A stretch of 43,813 nt of DNA from Bacteroidales bacterium (GTDB lineage Bacteria; Bacteroidota; Bacteroidia; Bacteroidales; P3), in assembly GCA_017960605.1 (NCBI GenBank), contig JAGCYV010000042.1, positions 1-43,813 on the forward strand, in the 5' to 3' direction. The translations under genes and the position numbers were made by a program. Under the pieces are notes generated by a model, which was not told the DNA's origin, ran no database searches, and saw nothing but the letters and a program-made list of their open reading frames with translations. Positions 1 through 10,471 of this stretch are shown in pieces. Positions within the stretch are counted from its first letter, which is position 1. Every line of letters starts with the position of its first letter.

Positions 1-1568
<1,568 letters not shown>

Positions 1569-1664
1569 ATCGTTTTTTTCTGTTCTCTTTATCGTATAAT
1601 AATTATAATAATAGTCATTGACAATCAATGTCCAACGCCGGAAAGCGCGGACAATTTGCCGTTG

Positions 1665-1672
1665 CAAATATA
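1665..1672 (-). promoter_or_regulatory. Candidate -7 element upstream of secA
   Basis: On the minus strand these bases read TATATTTG, a full match to the Bacteroidetes -7 consensus TAnnTTTG, about 97 bases before the secA start. The expected -33 TTTG is not clear; only a T-rich stretch lies at the right distance. The rest of the 1569-1767 gap is AT-rich and shows no gene. Confidence 0.4.
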
Positions 1673-1767
1673 CAAAAAATCCGTGACCTCGGGTAAAAAT
1701 AATTGCTCTTTGTTCGAGATTACTCCCCGAACATGTCGCTCTGTTTACAATTCGTTCCCCATTCGTG

Positions 1768-3816
1768 TCACCGTTGCAGAATGACGGTGGAGCGGTAGGC
1801 ATGCTCGTCGTCGGAGATCATCACCAAGACATAGGCGCCGTCGGGGCGGTCGGTGAGGTCGGCGGCGTAGCGGCCGTCGCCGATGGCGCTGAAGGGCAGC
1901 GGCTCCGCGATGCCGTCCATCCCCGCCACATAGAGCTCACGCAGCGGACGTCCGTTCATCACCACGGTGACGCGACCCGACGTGGGGTTGGGATAGAGCA
2001 CCCTGGTCCACTCCTCCTGCACCACCTCGACCCTGATGGTCGTGTCCTCCGTCACCCTCCGCACATACGGCGTCATGAAAGACGTATCCACATATTTGGC
2101 GATACAGGCGTGGTAGCCTCCTCTGGATTGTACATGGATATCCCCGAAAGTGGCATCGGAGGAAAGACGGTTCATAAGATATAAAGTGCTGTCATGAATC
2201 GCTAATGGACCCGATATATTAGTTGGGCCATATGCAGAATAAGAGACTCCTCCGATGGCATTCCCCTGATAGTCAAAGATTACGAATCCCAGACCGACAT
2301 CAGCTATTCGTGGGAAATCAATTGTGCGGCCGGGAAACCGGAAACCTCCTCTGGCTTCAGCCTGAATGAAAATCCTGTTGTTTTTGCATACAATACGGTT
2401 CTGCCCAAGAAGAACTGATGGCCACCGCACGATTGAACGTATCTTGGAAGGCACGCGACCATAGGAGTGTAACCGCAAAGAATCATCCAAGAGAAACGAC
2501 ATGACAAACGCATCGTTTTTTAACCGATTCAAAAGCGTTCCTTGATAGGTCAGAATAGAGTAAAATGACGAAGTGTCGGTAATGGATCCACGTTGTGTAC
2601 TTGCACAAAGAAACATCAAGTTGCTGTCATAGTCAAATGTGATATCATAGAAAATCGAAGTGGATACAGAAAAATTTGAAGGATTAATATTGTCGTCTTC
2701 TAACGATATTATATTTTTTGCAAGCAGCGAAGAGTCAAACCTTACCAAAACTCCTTTCAAGATATTTGCATCAGATTTGGTTATAAATAAATTACATGTA
2801 GAATCCACCACCAAATAATTGCTATCCGTCGCGTCCAACGTTCCGACTATATATAAATCTCCGTTTTTATCTACTTGGGAATTTATAAAAGGATAGTACA
2901 ATGCTGTTTGCGACTGAAATACATATCTGTTATTCAATAAGGTACCAAAATGAGGTGCAAACTTGAAAATCTGGAGATATCCATGCCGAGTACTATCAAT
3001 GGTAATGGTCCCTATTGGGCGGCGGTCGCACCAAAACTTGACGGCACTGATATCTCCGTCTTTTAGGCGATATTGTCCGTTGTAAGGTCCACCATCAGCT
3101 CTGTCATTTACGGTTCGGCAGAGATAGACATTGCCTTCGCCATCTATTGCATACGATGGAGATTCTGGAATGTCAGTATATAGAAAATCGTTGGAACCAG
3201 AATTAGGGGGATTAACATAGTATATATCCTCCCCGTTGCAATCCAAATAACTCATCTGCAAAAAGTGCTGTTCCAACACATTTCCGTCGAAGCCAAAGAT
3301 GATCAAGGCCAAGCATCTGTTACCTACACCCTCGGCGCTCATCGGATAGTCGGGTTGGGGATCCCAGTTGGGCTCCACCAATGTATCAAGATAATAGAGA
3401 TACCAGTTATAATAGGAAGCCAATGGCATGGTGACCAGACAGGCGAACGCTGTGTCGCCCAAAGGCTTAATGTCATGCGGCTGGCTCGGACAGGCGTTCC
3501 CGTGAATCACCTTCTTCCATACCATCTCGCCCTCGGGCGAAATCTTGGCTATCAGCACGTCACCATTGTTGGAAGCTTGGCCGTGCGGGGTGACGGGCAG
3601 CAACAGTTCGCCCTCCTCCCACCGGCTTTCGAAGTTGAAGGACCCCAGGATATAGAGGTTCCCCAAGCTGTCGGTCACCGACCCCACGATGCTGACATGT
3701 TCCCCCGGCGCATACCCCCGCACCCACTCGAACCGGCCCGTCGAATTTCCATTCTGTCCTGCCACGCCACCCAGCACCAGCAGCACCGAAACCAAGAATA
3801 AAGCTGTCTTTTTCAT
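1768..3816 (-). CDS. Secreted protein with type IX secretion (type A) sorting domain
   Basis: A 682-residue protein exported by Sec and then probably by the type IX secretion system. Residues 1-20 form a signal peptide (MKK, a Leu/Val-rich core, then VAGQ). The body contains repeated short stretches of the form 'D..GN.Y..G', as in beta-propeller proteins (for example [17 protein letters not shown] and NGDLYIVG). The last 80 residues are a T9SS type A domain beginning at [12 protein letters not shown] and ending in a YVLVMISDD...VILQR strand. No enzyme motif is visible, so the function is unknown. Base composition in 2500-3000 is clearly more AT-rich than in the flanking genes. It is followed by secA in the same direction after a 199-bp gap and faces away from the pigment operon. 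Confidence 0.85.
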   Translation of the reverse strand: MKKTALFLVSVLLVLGGVAGQNGNSTGRFEWVRGYAPGEHVSIVGSVTDSLGNLYILGSFNFESRWEEGELLLPVTPHGQASNNGDVLIAKISPEGEMVWKKVIHGNACPSQPHDIKPLGDTAFACLVTMPLASYYNWYLYYLDTLVEPNWDPQPDYPMSAEGVGNRCLALIIFGFDGNVLEQHFLQMSYLDCNGEDIYYVNPPNSGSNDFLYTDIPESPSYAIDGEGNVYLCRTVNDRADGGPYNGQYRLKDGDISAVKFWCDRRPIGTITIDSTRHGYLQIFKFAPHFGTLLNNRYVFQSQTALYYPFINSQVDKNGDLYIVGTLDATDSNYLVVDSTCNLFITKSDANILKGVLVRFDSSLLAKNIISLEDDNINPSNFSVSTSIFYDITFDYDSNLMFLCASTQRGSITDTSSFYSILTYQGTLLNRLKNDAFVMSFLLDDSLRLHSYGRVPSKIRSIVRWPSVLLGQNRIVCKNNRIFIQAEARGGFRFPGRTIDFPRIADVGLGFVIFDYQGNAIGGVSYSAYGPTNISGPLAIHDSTLYLMNRLSSDATFGDIHVQSRGGYHACIAKYVDTSFMTPYVRRVTEDTTIRVEVVQEEWTRVLYPNPTSGRVTVVMNGRPLRELYVAGMDGIAEPLPFSAIGDGRYAADLTDRPDGAYVLVMISDDEHAYRSTVILQR

Positions 3817-3855
3817 ATGGTTATGTTTTTATGTTTTCAATTCAGTTTCATTTTG

Positions 3856-3863
3856 CAAAAGTA
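3856..3863 (-). promoter_or_regulatory. Candidate -7 element of the T9SS gene at 3816
   Basis: Read on the minus strand this is TACTTTTG, which fits TAnnTTTG, about 40 bases upstream of the ATG at 3816. The -33 position falls inside the AT-rich hairpin at 3867-3896 and has no clear TTTG. Confidence 0.4.
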
Positions 3864-3866
3864 CGA

Positions 3867-3896
3867 AAAAAAAATCAACGTTTGTTGATTTTTTTT
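3867..3896. repeat. AT-rich perfect inverted repeat (13-bp arms)
   Basis: Arms at 3867-3879 and 3884-3896 (eight A then TCAAC, and its complement) are separated by a 4-base loop. It overlaps the -33 region of the gene starting at 3816, so it could be an operator. It could also act as a weak terminator in either direction. Neither role can be shown from sequence. Confidence 0.55.
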
Positions 3897-3931
3897 AGTG
3901 ACCTGTAATTAGTGACCAGTGACTTTCAATT

Positions 3932-4058
3932 CCTTTCACCTTTCACCTCTCACCTTTCACCTTAGCTTCTCCTCCCGTTCTCTTCCCGTTCTCCTCTAGT
4001 CATCCTCAAGTATGCCTAAAGACACTAAACACTAAACACTGAACACTAAACACTACCC
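3932..4058. repeat. Intergenic low-complexity repeat patches (TTTCACC type and ACACTAA type)
   Basis: The 463-bp gap 3817-4279 holds no gene. From 3932 to 3964 it is made of 7-8-base units CTTTCACC/TCTCACC, and from 4022 to 4058 of units ACACTAA/ACACTGA. The first family recurs in frame inside the hydrolase gene (about 23640-23673) and the symporter gene (about 28656-28693). The second recurs between operon genes near 16368-16389 and 17114-17137. The rest of the gap holds the 85-bp inverted repeat and the operon promoter. Confidence 0.8.
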
Positions 4059-4070
4059 ACTTTCCTAGGC

Positions 4071-4155
4071 AATGACCTAGTACTTTCTATATAGTCATTA
4101 CTAGGTCAATACTAGGTCAATACTAGGTCATAACGGATTCAAGGCTTAGTATCAG
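4071..4155 (+). repeat. Left copy of 85-bp inverted repeat flanking the pigment operon
   Basis: This segment matches the reverse complement of 26977-27061 at 82 of 85 positions with no gap; the mismatches are at 4077, 4144 and 4147. It contains three tandem 11-base units ACTAGGTCAAT (about 4099-4131) and the 8-base palindrome CTATATAG (4087-4094). Its ends are themselves partly complementary: ATGACCTAGTA at 4072-4082 and TACTAGGTCAT at 4121-4131. It lies just upstream of the operon promoter. A short outer match (4006-4022 with 27094-27110 reversed, 16 of 17) suggests the inverted symmetry extends further out. Confidence 0.95.
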
Positions 4156-4196
4156 CGGATTATGAGTGTTTGCCTATGTTAAATATAAATTTATTC

Positions 4197-4226
4197 TTTA
4201 CGTTACGGAAAAAATGATTATATTTG
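4197..4226 (+). promoter_or_regulatory. Candidate promoter of the aryl polyene operon
   Basis: A full Bacteroidetes -7 match, TATATTTG, is at 4219-4226, 53 bases before the ATG at 4280. The -33 partner is weak: TTTA at 4197-4200 with an 18-base spacer. No other good promoter is seen in the short gaps downstream, so this one may serve most or all of the operon. Confidence 0.5.
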
Positions 4227-4279
4227 CAAATTCGCTTCTTTGTGTGAAGCGGGGATATATTATTGCAAATAAATGTATT

Positions 4280-5797
4280 ATGAGACATATATCGTTTGAC
4301 GAGGTGAAGGAAATCGTTTTCCGCGGCGCGAAGTTCGAGCTGGCGGAGAGCGAATTGCAGGAGGTGGAGCGCTGCCACAACTTCCTGAGGGAGTTTGCCG
4401 CCGAGAAGGTGATTTACGGCATCAACACGGGCTTCGGCCCTATGGCTCAGTGGAGGGTGGATGACAAGTACCTGAGCGACCTGCAGTACAACATCATCCG
4501 CAGCCACTCGACGGGTGCGGGGGAGCCGCTGGAGGATATGTATGTGAAGGCTGCCATGGTGGCCCGCACCACCAACCTGATGCAGGCCCGCAGCGGCGTG
4601 CACCCCAGCGTGGTGCTGCTGCTGAAGGAGTTCATCAACCGCGGCATCTATCCTTTCATCCCGCAGCACGGGAGCGTGGGAGCCAGCGGCGACCTGGTGC
4701 AGCTGGCGCATATCGCCCTGACGCTGATAGGCGAGGGCAGGGTGCACTACAAAGGCGAGTGGCGTCCGAGTGCCGAGGTGCTGATGGAGTGCGGCCTGGA
4801 ACCGCTGAAGATATACATCCGCGAGGGCTTGAGCATCACCAACGGCACGTCGGTGATGACGGGCGTCGCGATGGTGAACCAGGTGTATGCCGAGCGGCTG
4901 CTGGAGCACTCGCTGCTGGCCGCCGTGTGGATGAACGAGATTGCCGCGAGCTATGACGACTGGATGGCCGACGAGCTGAACGGCGTGCGCCGCCAGCGCG
5001 GACAGCAATACACGGCCCGCCGCATGCGCGAGCTGGCCGAGGGCAGTCGTTGCCTGACCAAACGCGAGCACCACCTCTACAGCGAGGAGCAGAAGGGCAA
5101 GACCTACTTCGAGCACAAGGTACAGGCCTACTATTCGCTGCGCTGCACGCCCCAGATACTGGGCCCCGTCTATGACACGCTGATGAACAGCCGCGAGGTG
5201 CTGGAGAACGAGTACAACTCGGCCTGCGACAACCCCATCGTCGACCCCGTGGCCAAGAACGTGTTCCACGGCGGCAACTTCCACGGCGACTATATCTCGC
5301 TCGAGGCCGACAAGGTGAAGATAGCCGTCACACGGCTGGCGATGACCGCCGAGCGGCAGATGAACTACCTGTTCCACGACCGCATCAACGGCATCCTGCC
5401 GCCGTTCCTGAACATGGGGACGCTGGGCCTGAACTACGGCATGCAGGCCTGCCAGTTCACCGCCACCTCCACCACGGCCGAGTGCCAGACGCTGTCGATG
5501 CCCAACTACGTGCATTCGATACCGAACAACAACGACAACCAGGACATCGTCTCGATGGGCACCAACAGCGCGCTGCTTTGCAAGCGCGTCATCGACAACG
5601 CCTACCAGGTGATGGCCATCCACATGATAGCCCTGGCGCAGGCCACCGACTGCCTGAAGAAGGCCGGCAAGCTGTGTCCCGCCAGCAAGGCGATGTACGA
5701 CAAGGTGCGTGGTATCATCCCGCTGTTTGTCGAGGACACGCCGTTCTACGAGGAGATAGCGAAGGTGGAAGACCTTCTGAGAGGTTCATGTTTATAG
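4280..5797 (+). CDS. Tyrosine ammonia-lyase-like enzyme (HAL/PAL family), makes the aryl starter
   Basis: A 505-residue aromatic amino acid lyase. The Ala135-Ser136-Gly137 triad (in GSVGASGDLVQ) forms the MIO electrophile that removes ammonia from the amino acid. Other family blocks are NTGFGPMAQ, the ITNGTSVMTG segment, GGNFHGDYIS and SIPNNNDNQDIVSMG. Selectivity positions read Ser75-His76 (LQYNIIRSH), the pair typical of histidine lyases. From memory, the Flavobacterium flexirubin tyrosine lyase has the same RSHS context, so the pair does not exclude tyrosine. No other hut genes are present; all downstream genes belong to polyene synthesis. I therefore infer deamination of tyrosine to 4-coumarate. 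I chose the ATG at 4280 because homologous sequence starts there; an in-frame start at 4166 would add 38 unrelated residues and swallow the promoter. Confidence 0.88.
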   Translation: MRHISFDEVKEIVFRGAKFELAESELQEVERCHNFLREFAAEKVIYGINTGFGPMAQWRVDDKYLSDLQYNIIRSHSTGAGEPLEDMYVKAAMVARTTNLMQARSGVHPSVVLLLKEFINRGIYPFIPQHGSVGASGDLVQLAHIALTLIGEGRVHYKGEWRPSAEVLMECGLEPLKIYIREGLSITNGTSVMTGVAMVNQVYAERLLEHSLLAAVWMNEIAASYDDWMADELNGVRRQRGQQYTARRMRELAEGSRCLTKREHHLYSEEQKGKTYFEHKVQAYYSLRCTPQILGPVYDTLMNSREVLENEYNSACDNPIVDPVAKNVFHGGNFHGDYISLEADKVKIAVTRLAMTAERQMNYLFHDRINGILPPFLNMGTLGLNYGMQACQFTATSTTAECQTLSMPNYVHSIPNNNDNQDIVSMGTNSALLCKRVIDNAYQVMAIHMIALAQATDCLKKAGKLCPASKAMYDKVRGIIPLFVEDTPFYEEIAKVEDLLRGSCL

Positions 5798-5809
5798 GTT
5801 ATTGAAAGA

Positions 5810-6538
5810 ATGGAATACGCACTTGTTACCGGAGCATCGAGAGGGATAGGACGGGCGGTGGCCGAAAGGCTGGCGCAGGACGGGATGCCCGTGGTCATCA
5901 ACTATAAGAGCAACGCCACCGCCGCCGAAGAGACGAAGAAAGCCATCGAGGAGGCGGGCGGCGTGTGCGAGCTGCTGCCGTTCGACACCTCAGACCCCAA
6001 GGCCATCGAGGCCGCCGTGGAGCAGTGGCAGGAGAAGCACCCGGACGACTATGTGTCGGTGCTGGTGAACAATGCCGGCATCCGGCAGGACAACATACTG
6101 GTGTTTATGACCGACGAGCAATGGCATTCGGTGCTCGACACCACCCTCAACGGATTCTTCTACCTGACGCGCCGTGTGATGAAGGATATGATGACCCACC
6201 GCAACGGACGCATCGTCAATGTGGTGTCGCTCAGCGGCCTCAAGGGCATGCCCGGCCAGACGAACTACAGCGCCGCCAAGGCCGCCGTCATCGGCGCCAC
6301 CAAGGCGCTGGCGCAGGAGGTGGCACCCCGCAAGGTGACGGTCAACGCCGTGGCCCCGGGATTCATCGCCACCGACATGACCAAGGAACTGGACGAGGGC
6401 GAGCTGAAGAAGCTTATCCCCGTGGGCCGCTTCGGCAAGCCCGAAGAGGTGGCCTCGCTGGTGAGTTTCCTGGCCTCGAAGGAGGCAGCCTATATCACTG
6501 GACAGGTGGTCTCAATCAACGGAGGTTTATATACATGA
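5810..6538 (+). CDS. 3-oxoacyl-ACP reductase (FabG-like SDR)
   Basis: A 242-residue short-chain dehydrogenase that would reduce the beta-keto group on the ACP-bound chain with NAD(P)H in each elongation round. The cofactor loop GASRGIG is at the N-terminus, and NNAG follows the fourth strand. The catalytic set is Ser140, Tyr153 and Lys157 (YSAAK), with the usual 13-residue Ser-Tyr spacing. The C-terminal GQVVSINGG is typical of FabG. It starts 12 bp after the lyase and its stop overlaps the next start (ATGA), so it is translationally coupled to the ketosynthase. As the only ketoreductase in the cluster it should serve all extension cycles. It is a dedicated copy rather than the housekeeping fabG, judging by context. 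Confidence 0.92.
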   Translation: MEYALVTGASRGIGRAVAERLAQDGMPVVINYKSNATAAEETKKAIEEAGGVCELLPFDTSDPKAIEAAVEQWQEKHPDDYVSVLVNNAGIRQDNILVFMTDEQWHSVLDTTLNGFFYLTRRVMKDMMTHRNGRIVNVVSLSGLKGMPGQTNYSAAKAAVIGATKALAQEVAPRKVTVNAVAPGFIATDMTKELDEGELKKLIPVGRFGKPEEVASLVSFLASKEAAYITGQVVSINGGLYT

Positions 6539-7752
6539 GAAGAGTAGTAATCACAGGAATCGGCATCTGGTCATGCCTCGGGAAGAACGTCGAAGAGGTG
6601 CGCCAGTCGCTATATGAGGGCAAGTCGGGCATCGGCATCGAGGAAGCCCGCAAGGACTACGGCTACCAATCGATCCTGACGGGCATCGTGGAGAAGCCTG
6701 TGCTGAAAGGGCTGCTCGACCGCCGTCTGCGGGCCGGCATGAGCGAGGAGGCGGAGTATGCCTTCATGGCTTCGAGAGAGGCATTCCAGATGGCTGGCAT
6801 CGATGACGAATACCTGCTGAAGAACGAAGTGGGTGTGCTGATGGGCAACGACTCGTCGGCCAAGGCCACCGTGGAGAGCCACACGCTGATGCTGGAGAAG
6901 CATGACTCGGCATTGCTGGGCAGCGGCTGGATCTTCCAGAGCATGAACTCGACGGTGAACATGAACATGAGCACCATCTTCCACCTGCGCGGCATCAACT
7001 TCAGCGTGAGTGCCGCCTGTGCCAGCGGCAGCCATTCCATCGGAATAGGGGCCATGTTTATCCGTCAGGGCTTGCAGGACATGGTGCTCTGCGGCGGAGC
7101 GCAGGAGACGAACCTCTACAGCATGGCTTCGTTCGACGCCCTGGGTGCGTTCAGCAAGCGCATGGATGAGCCGACGAAAGCCTCGCGCCCCTTCGACCGC
7201 GACCGCGACGGCCTGATACCCAGCGGCGGCGCGGCGGCTTTGGTGTTGGAGGAATACGAGCACGCCGTGAAACGCGGAGCGAAGATTCTGGGCGAGGTGT
7301 GCGGCTACGGCTTCTCGAGCAACGGCGGCGGTATCTCGCAGGCCAGCGACGACGGCAGCGCTTTGGCGATGCACCGTGCGTTGCAGGATGCCAGGTTGGA
7401 GGTGGATGACATCGACTACGTGAACGCCCACGCCACCTCGACGCCGCAGGGCGACCTCTACGAGGCCAAAGCCCTGGGACGCCTGTTTGAGGGGCACCGT
7501 GCCTGGATCAGCTCGACCAAGAGCATGACGGGACACGAGTGCTGGATGGCCGGTGCCAGCGAGGCGGTGTATAGCCTGCTGATGATGCACGGCGGCTTCG
7601 TGGCTCCCAACATCAACTTCGAGAACCCCGACGAGGCCAGCGCCCACCTGAAGCTGGCCACCAGGACCATCGAGACAAAGGTCGAAACGGTGCTGAGCAA
7701 CAGCTTCGGCTTCGGTGGCACCAACTCGGCGCTGGTTTTGAGAAAGTTATAA
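6535..7752 (+). CDS. Beta-ketoacyl-ACP synthase, stand-alone (KS1)
   Basis: A 405-residue FabB/FabF-type condensing enzyme that joins malonyl-ACP to the growing chain. The catalytic residues are all present: Cys162 (SAACASGS), His299 (NAHATSTP) and His334 (SMTGHECWMAG). The C-terminus SNSFGFGGTNSALVL is canonical. Unlike the other two ketosynthases of the cluster it has no C-terminal extension. The ATG at 6535 overlaps the fabG-like stop. Aryl polyene clusters usually contain several KS proteins with divided roles (chain start, elongation with a chain-length factor, and a third). Which role KS1 has cannot be told from the sequence. Confidence 0.92.
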   Translation: MRRVVITGIGIWSCLGKNVEEVRQSLYEGKSGIGIEEARKDYGYQSILTGIVEKPVLKGLLDRRLRAGMSEEAEYAFMASREAFQMAGIDDEYLLKNEVGVLMGNDSSAKATVESHTLMLEKHDSALLGSGWIFQSMNSTVNMNMSTIFHLRGINFSVSAACASGSHSIGIGAMFIRQGLQDMVLCGGAQETNLYSMASFDALGAFSKRMDEPTKASRPFDRDRDGLIPSGGAAALVLEEYEHAVKRGAKILGEVCGYGFSSNGGGISQASDDGSALAMHRALQDARLEVDDIDYVNAHATSTPQGDLYEAKALGRLFEGHRAWISSTKSMTGHECWMAGASEAVYSLLMMHGGFVAPNINFENPDEASAHLKLATRTIETKVETVLSNSFGFGGTNSALVLRKL

Positions 7753-7776
7753 GTCAAAAATTAAGAGTCAAAATAC

Positions 7777-8874
7777 ATGTATCTAAACCCTAAACTGAAA
7801 GAAGCGTACGGCAAGGAACATCTGACTGCCCGAGAGGCACAGGAGAAGGCAGAATGGATTGCCTGGGGACCGGTGGTGTTCCAGGTGAGCCGACTGATGA
7901 AGAAGTTCGGCATATTGGAAATGTTGCGCGACAGCGACGACGGGATGACCGAGGCCGAGATAGCGGAAGCTGCAGGGCTGAGCCGCTATGCCGCCAAGGT
8001 GATGCTGGAGGCCAGTCTTTGCATCGGTACCGTTCTGATAGACACGGAGACCGACCGTTACAGCCTCAGCAAGACGGGCTGGTTCTTCATTACCGACCCC
8101 GCCACGAATGTCAATATCGACTTCAACCACGATGTGAACTACGAAGGGTGGTTCCGCCTGGAGGAGAGCCTCAAGGAAGGCCGCCCCGCGGGTCTGGAAC
8201 ACTTCGGACCGTGGCCGACGGTATATGAGGGATTGTCGCAGCTTCCGCCCCAGGTGCAGAAGAGCTGGTTCGGATTCGACCACTTCTACAGCGACAGCTC
8301 GTTCCAGCAGGCTTTGAAGATTGTCTTTGAGAACAAGCCGAGGACGCTGCTCGACGTGGGTGGCAACACGGGCCGTTGGGCGCTGCAATGTGTGGGATAT
8401 GACAAGGAGGTGTGGGTGACCATCGTGGATCTGCCGCAGCAGCTGGAGATGATGCGCCGCGACACAGCCGGCAAGCCCGGTGCCGACCGCATCGACGGCT
8501 ACGGCATGAATCTGCTTGACGCCAGCCAGCCTTTCCCTACCGACAAGCACTACGACGCCATCTGGATGAGCCAGTTCCTCGACTGCTTCGGCGAGGAGGA
8601 GATTGTGAGCATCGTGAGCCGTGCGGCGAAGATTATGGATGCCGACAGCCGCCTCTACATCATGGAGACCCTGTGGGACCGCCAGCGTTTCGAGCCGGCC
8701 GCCTTCTGCCTGACGATGACCAGCCTCTATTTCACCGCCATTGCCAACGGCAACAGCAAGATGTACCACTCGGAGGATTTGACTCGCTTGGTGGAGAGGG
8801 CCGGATTGCAGGTGGAGACCATCCACGACAACCTGGGACAGGGACACAGCATCATGGTATGCCGAAAGCTGTAA
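7777..8874 (+). CDS. SAM-dependent O-methyltransferase-like protein
   Basis: A 365-residue methyltransferase of the two-domain O-methyltransferase type. Residues about 60-110 look like the winged-helix dimerisation domain (TEAEIAEAAGLSRYAAKVML). Residues about 185-350 are the Rossmann catalytic domain, starting with the SAM-binding LLDVGGNTGRWAL. A later acidic segment YDAIWMSQFLDCFGEEE matches the region before the catalytic helix. Similar enzymes sit in aryl polyene clusters and are thought to methylate the aryl head group or the polyene. The target here is inferred, not shown. A 24-bp gap with AAGTCAAAA/AGAGTCAAAA repeats separates it from KS1. Confidence 0.85.
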   Translation: MYLNPKLKEAYGKEHLTAREAQEKAEWIAWGPVVFQVSRLMKKFGILEMLRDSDDGMTEAEIAEAAGLSRYAAKVMLEASLCIGTVLIDTETDRYSLSKTGWFFITDPATNVNIDFNHDVNYEGWFRLEESLKEGRPAGLEHFGPWPTVYEGLSQLPPQVQKSWFGFDHFYSDSSFQQALKIVFENKPRTLLDVGGNTGRWALQCVGYDKEVWVTIVDLPQQLEMMRRDTAGKPGADRIDGYGMNLLDASQPFPTDKHYDAIWMSQFLDCFGEEEIVSIVSRAAKIMDADSRLYIMETLWDRQRFEPAAFCLTMTSLYFTAIANGNSKMYHSEDLTRLVERAGLQVETIHDNLGQGHSIMVCRKL

Positions 8875-8890
8875 AGAGATAAGGAAACCC

Positions 8891-8922
8891 TATCAACGTA
8901 TCAACATATCAACGTATCAACA
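8891..8922. repeat. Four tandem 8-bp units in the gap before ACP1
   Basis: The units TATCAACG and TATCAACA alternate four times with no gap. They fill most of the 54-bp space between the methyltransferase and the ACP gene. This is another small-period spacer repeat, here outside coding sequence. Confidence 0.9.
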
Positions 8923-8928
8923 ATTAGT

Positions 8929-9174
8929 ATGACAAGACAGGAAATTGAAGATAAAGTGAAGAACTTCCTCGTGGAAGAACTTGAGTTTGACGAGGAAAAC
9001 ATCAAACCCGAAGCACGGCTGAAGGAGGACATCGGAGTGGATAGCCTCGACTTCGTCGATATCGTGGTGATTGTCGAAAAGACTTTCGGGTTCAAGATTG
9101 TAGCCGAAGAGATGAAAACCATAAAGACCTTCGGCCAGTTCTGCGACTACATAGAGACCAAGATTCAGGCGTAA
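8929..9174 (+). CDS. Acyl carrier protein 1
   Basis: An 81-residue acidic ACP. Ser39 in GVDSLDFVDIV is the attachment site for 4'-phosphopantetheine. The protein would carry the aryl starter or the growing polyene as a thioester. It is one of two ACPs in the cluster; carrying two is common in aryl polyene systems and may separate priming from extension. The preceding 54-bp gap is mostly repeat; the acyltransferase follows after 3 bp. Confidence 0.93.
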   Translation: MTRQEIEDKVKNFLVEELEFDEENIKPEARLKEDIGVDSLDFVDIVVIVEKTFGFKIVAEEMKTIKTFGQFCDYIETKIQA

Positions 9175-9177
9175 AGG

Positions 9178-10068
9178 GTGCAGGAACCGGCACATAGCGA
9201 GTGGACAGGCCGTACCGACGGTAGCCCCTTCATGCAGAGGGCATTGATAGTGCTCTTCAAGGTGGTACCGTTGGAGGTTATCTATGGCGTGATGGCGCTG
9301 GTGGTGCCTTTCTATATGGTGTTTAACCGTAAGGGTTACAAGGCTATGTACAACTTCTTCTGCCGCAGGGTGGGGAAGGGGCCGTTGGCTGCTGTGTGGC
9401 ATGTGTATCTCAACCACTTTGCTTTCGGACAGGTGGTGCTCGACCGATTTGCCTCCTATGCCGGGCACCGGTTCAAGATCACGGTGGAGGGCAACGAGCA
9501 TTTCCTGCGGCTGACGGAGCAGGAGGGTGGATTCCTGATGCTTTCGTCGCATGTGGGAAACTATGAGCAGGCGGGCTACACGCTACGGTCGGACCGCAAG
9601 CAGTTCTACGCCCTCATCTATGCCGGCGAGTCGAAGGTGGTGATGAATGGCCGCCGGGGACGTTTCGCCGACAAGCAGATCAACATGATTCCCGTGCTGC
9701 CCGATATGTCGCACCTGTTCCGTATCAATCAGCTCCTCGACGAGGGCCAGATTGTCAGTATGCCTGCCGACCGATGCTTTGGCTCGGCCAAGAGTGTCGT
9801 CTGCGACTTCATGGGGGCTCCTGCCAGATTCCCGTTGGGACCTTTCGCCACCGCCGTGCAGAAAGAGGTGCCGGCGCTGGCCGTCGCCGTGATGAAAGAA
9901 GGGGTGCGGAAATACAAGGCCTATGTGATTCCGCTGCACGACGGAGAAGGCAGCCGCAGGGAAAGGATGGAGCGGATGGCCAAGGAGTTTGCAGCCGCGC
10001 TGGAAGGGATTGTCCGCCGCTATCCGCATCAATGGTACAACTATTATGAGTTCTGGGATGGAGAATGA
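9178..10068 (+). CDS. LpxL-like lysophospholipid acyltransferase
   Basis: A 296-residue membrane-associated acyltransferase. The HVGNYE sequence gives the family's H-x4-E catalytic motif near residue 124. A hydrophobic segment lies at residues 20-45 (ALIVLFKVVPLEVIYGVMALVV). It resembles lipid A late acyltransferases and the acyltransferase carried by many aryl polyene clusters. It could transfer the ACP-bound polyene, or a fatty acyl group, to a lipid anchor. The start is taken as the GTG at 9178, three bases after the ACP stop; the in-frame ATG at 9232 (MQRALIVLF) is a possible alternative start just before the membrane segment. Its end overlaps the following dehydratase gene by 11 bp. Confidence 0.85.
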   Translation: MQEPAHSEWTGRTDGSPFMQRALIVLFKVVPLEVIYGVMALVVPFYMVFNRKGYKAMYNFFCRRVGKGPLAAVWHVYLNHFAFGQVVLDRFASYAGHRFKITVEGNEHFLRLTEQEGGFLMLSSHVGNYEQAGYTLRSDRKQFYALIYAGESKVVMNGRRGRFADKQINMIPVLPDMSHLFRINQLLDEGQIVSMPADRCFGSAKSVVCDFMGAPARFPLGPFATAVQKEVPALAVAVMKEGVRKYKAYVIPLHDGEGSRRERMERMAKEFAAALEGIVRRYPHQWYNYYEFWDGE

Positions 10069-10471
10069 GTACGACATATTGACCCTTCTGCCCCAGCGGC
10101 CTCCGATGGTGATGGTCAGCCGGTTGCTGCATTGCGATACGGTGCTCACAACTACCGAGTTGGACATCCAGGAGGACAATATTCTGGTGGAGAATGGCTG
10201 CCTGTCGGAGATAGGACTCATAGAGAACATTGCCCAAACCTGCGCCGCCCGTATGGGATACATCAATCTCTCGTCCGGCAAAGAGGTGAGGGTGGGGGTG
10301 ATAGGTGCCTTGCGTGACATCGAGATACACCACCTGCCGCCGGTGGGTGCCACGATAGAGACAAGGATAGAGGTGAGCGACGAGGTATTCGGAATGACAT
10401 TGGCTCAGGCCTCCTCACGTTGCGGAGATGTGCTGTTGGCCAGTGGAACAATAAAGATTGCATTGTTGTGA
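10058..10471 (+). CDS. Hotdog dehydratase, ApeP-like (Glu kept, His absent)
   Basis: A 137-residue FabZ-fold protein. The helix LIENIAQ contains Glu56, which lines up with the catalytic Glu of FabZ. The stretch before it (NILVENGCLSEIG) has none of the HFPGHPxxPG motif, so the catalytic His is missing. This matches the ApeP type of aryl polyene clusters. It probably works with the second hotdog protein at 16001, which has the opposite pattern, to remove water from the 3-hydroxyacyl-ACP. The start is the ATG at 10058, 11 bp inside the preceding gene; its stop overlaps the next start (GTGA). Confidence 0.8.
   Translation: MENEYDILTLLPQRPPMVMVSRLLHCDTVLTTTELDIQEDNILVENGCLSEIGLIENIAQTCAARMGYINLSSGKEVRVGVIGALRDIEIHHLPPVGATIETRIEVSDEVFGMTLAQASSRCGDVLLASGTIKIALL

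Noticed and set aside
4166-4279. Earlier start of the ammonia-lyase at 4166
   Set aside because: It would put the -7 element TATATTTG inside the gene and adds 38 residues without family similarity.
4160-5623. Long minus-strand open frame opposite the ammonia-lyase
   Set aside because: Shadow of a high-GC gene: the plus-strand frame has all HAL/PAL motifs, and the antisense product is low-complexity His/Val/Leu sequence.
4280-5797. Histidine ammonia-lyase (hutH) for histidine degradation
   Set aside because: The Ser-His pair would allow it, but there are no hutU, hutI or ftcD-like genes and the gene heads a polyene operon, so tyrosine is the likelier substrate.
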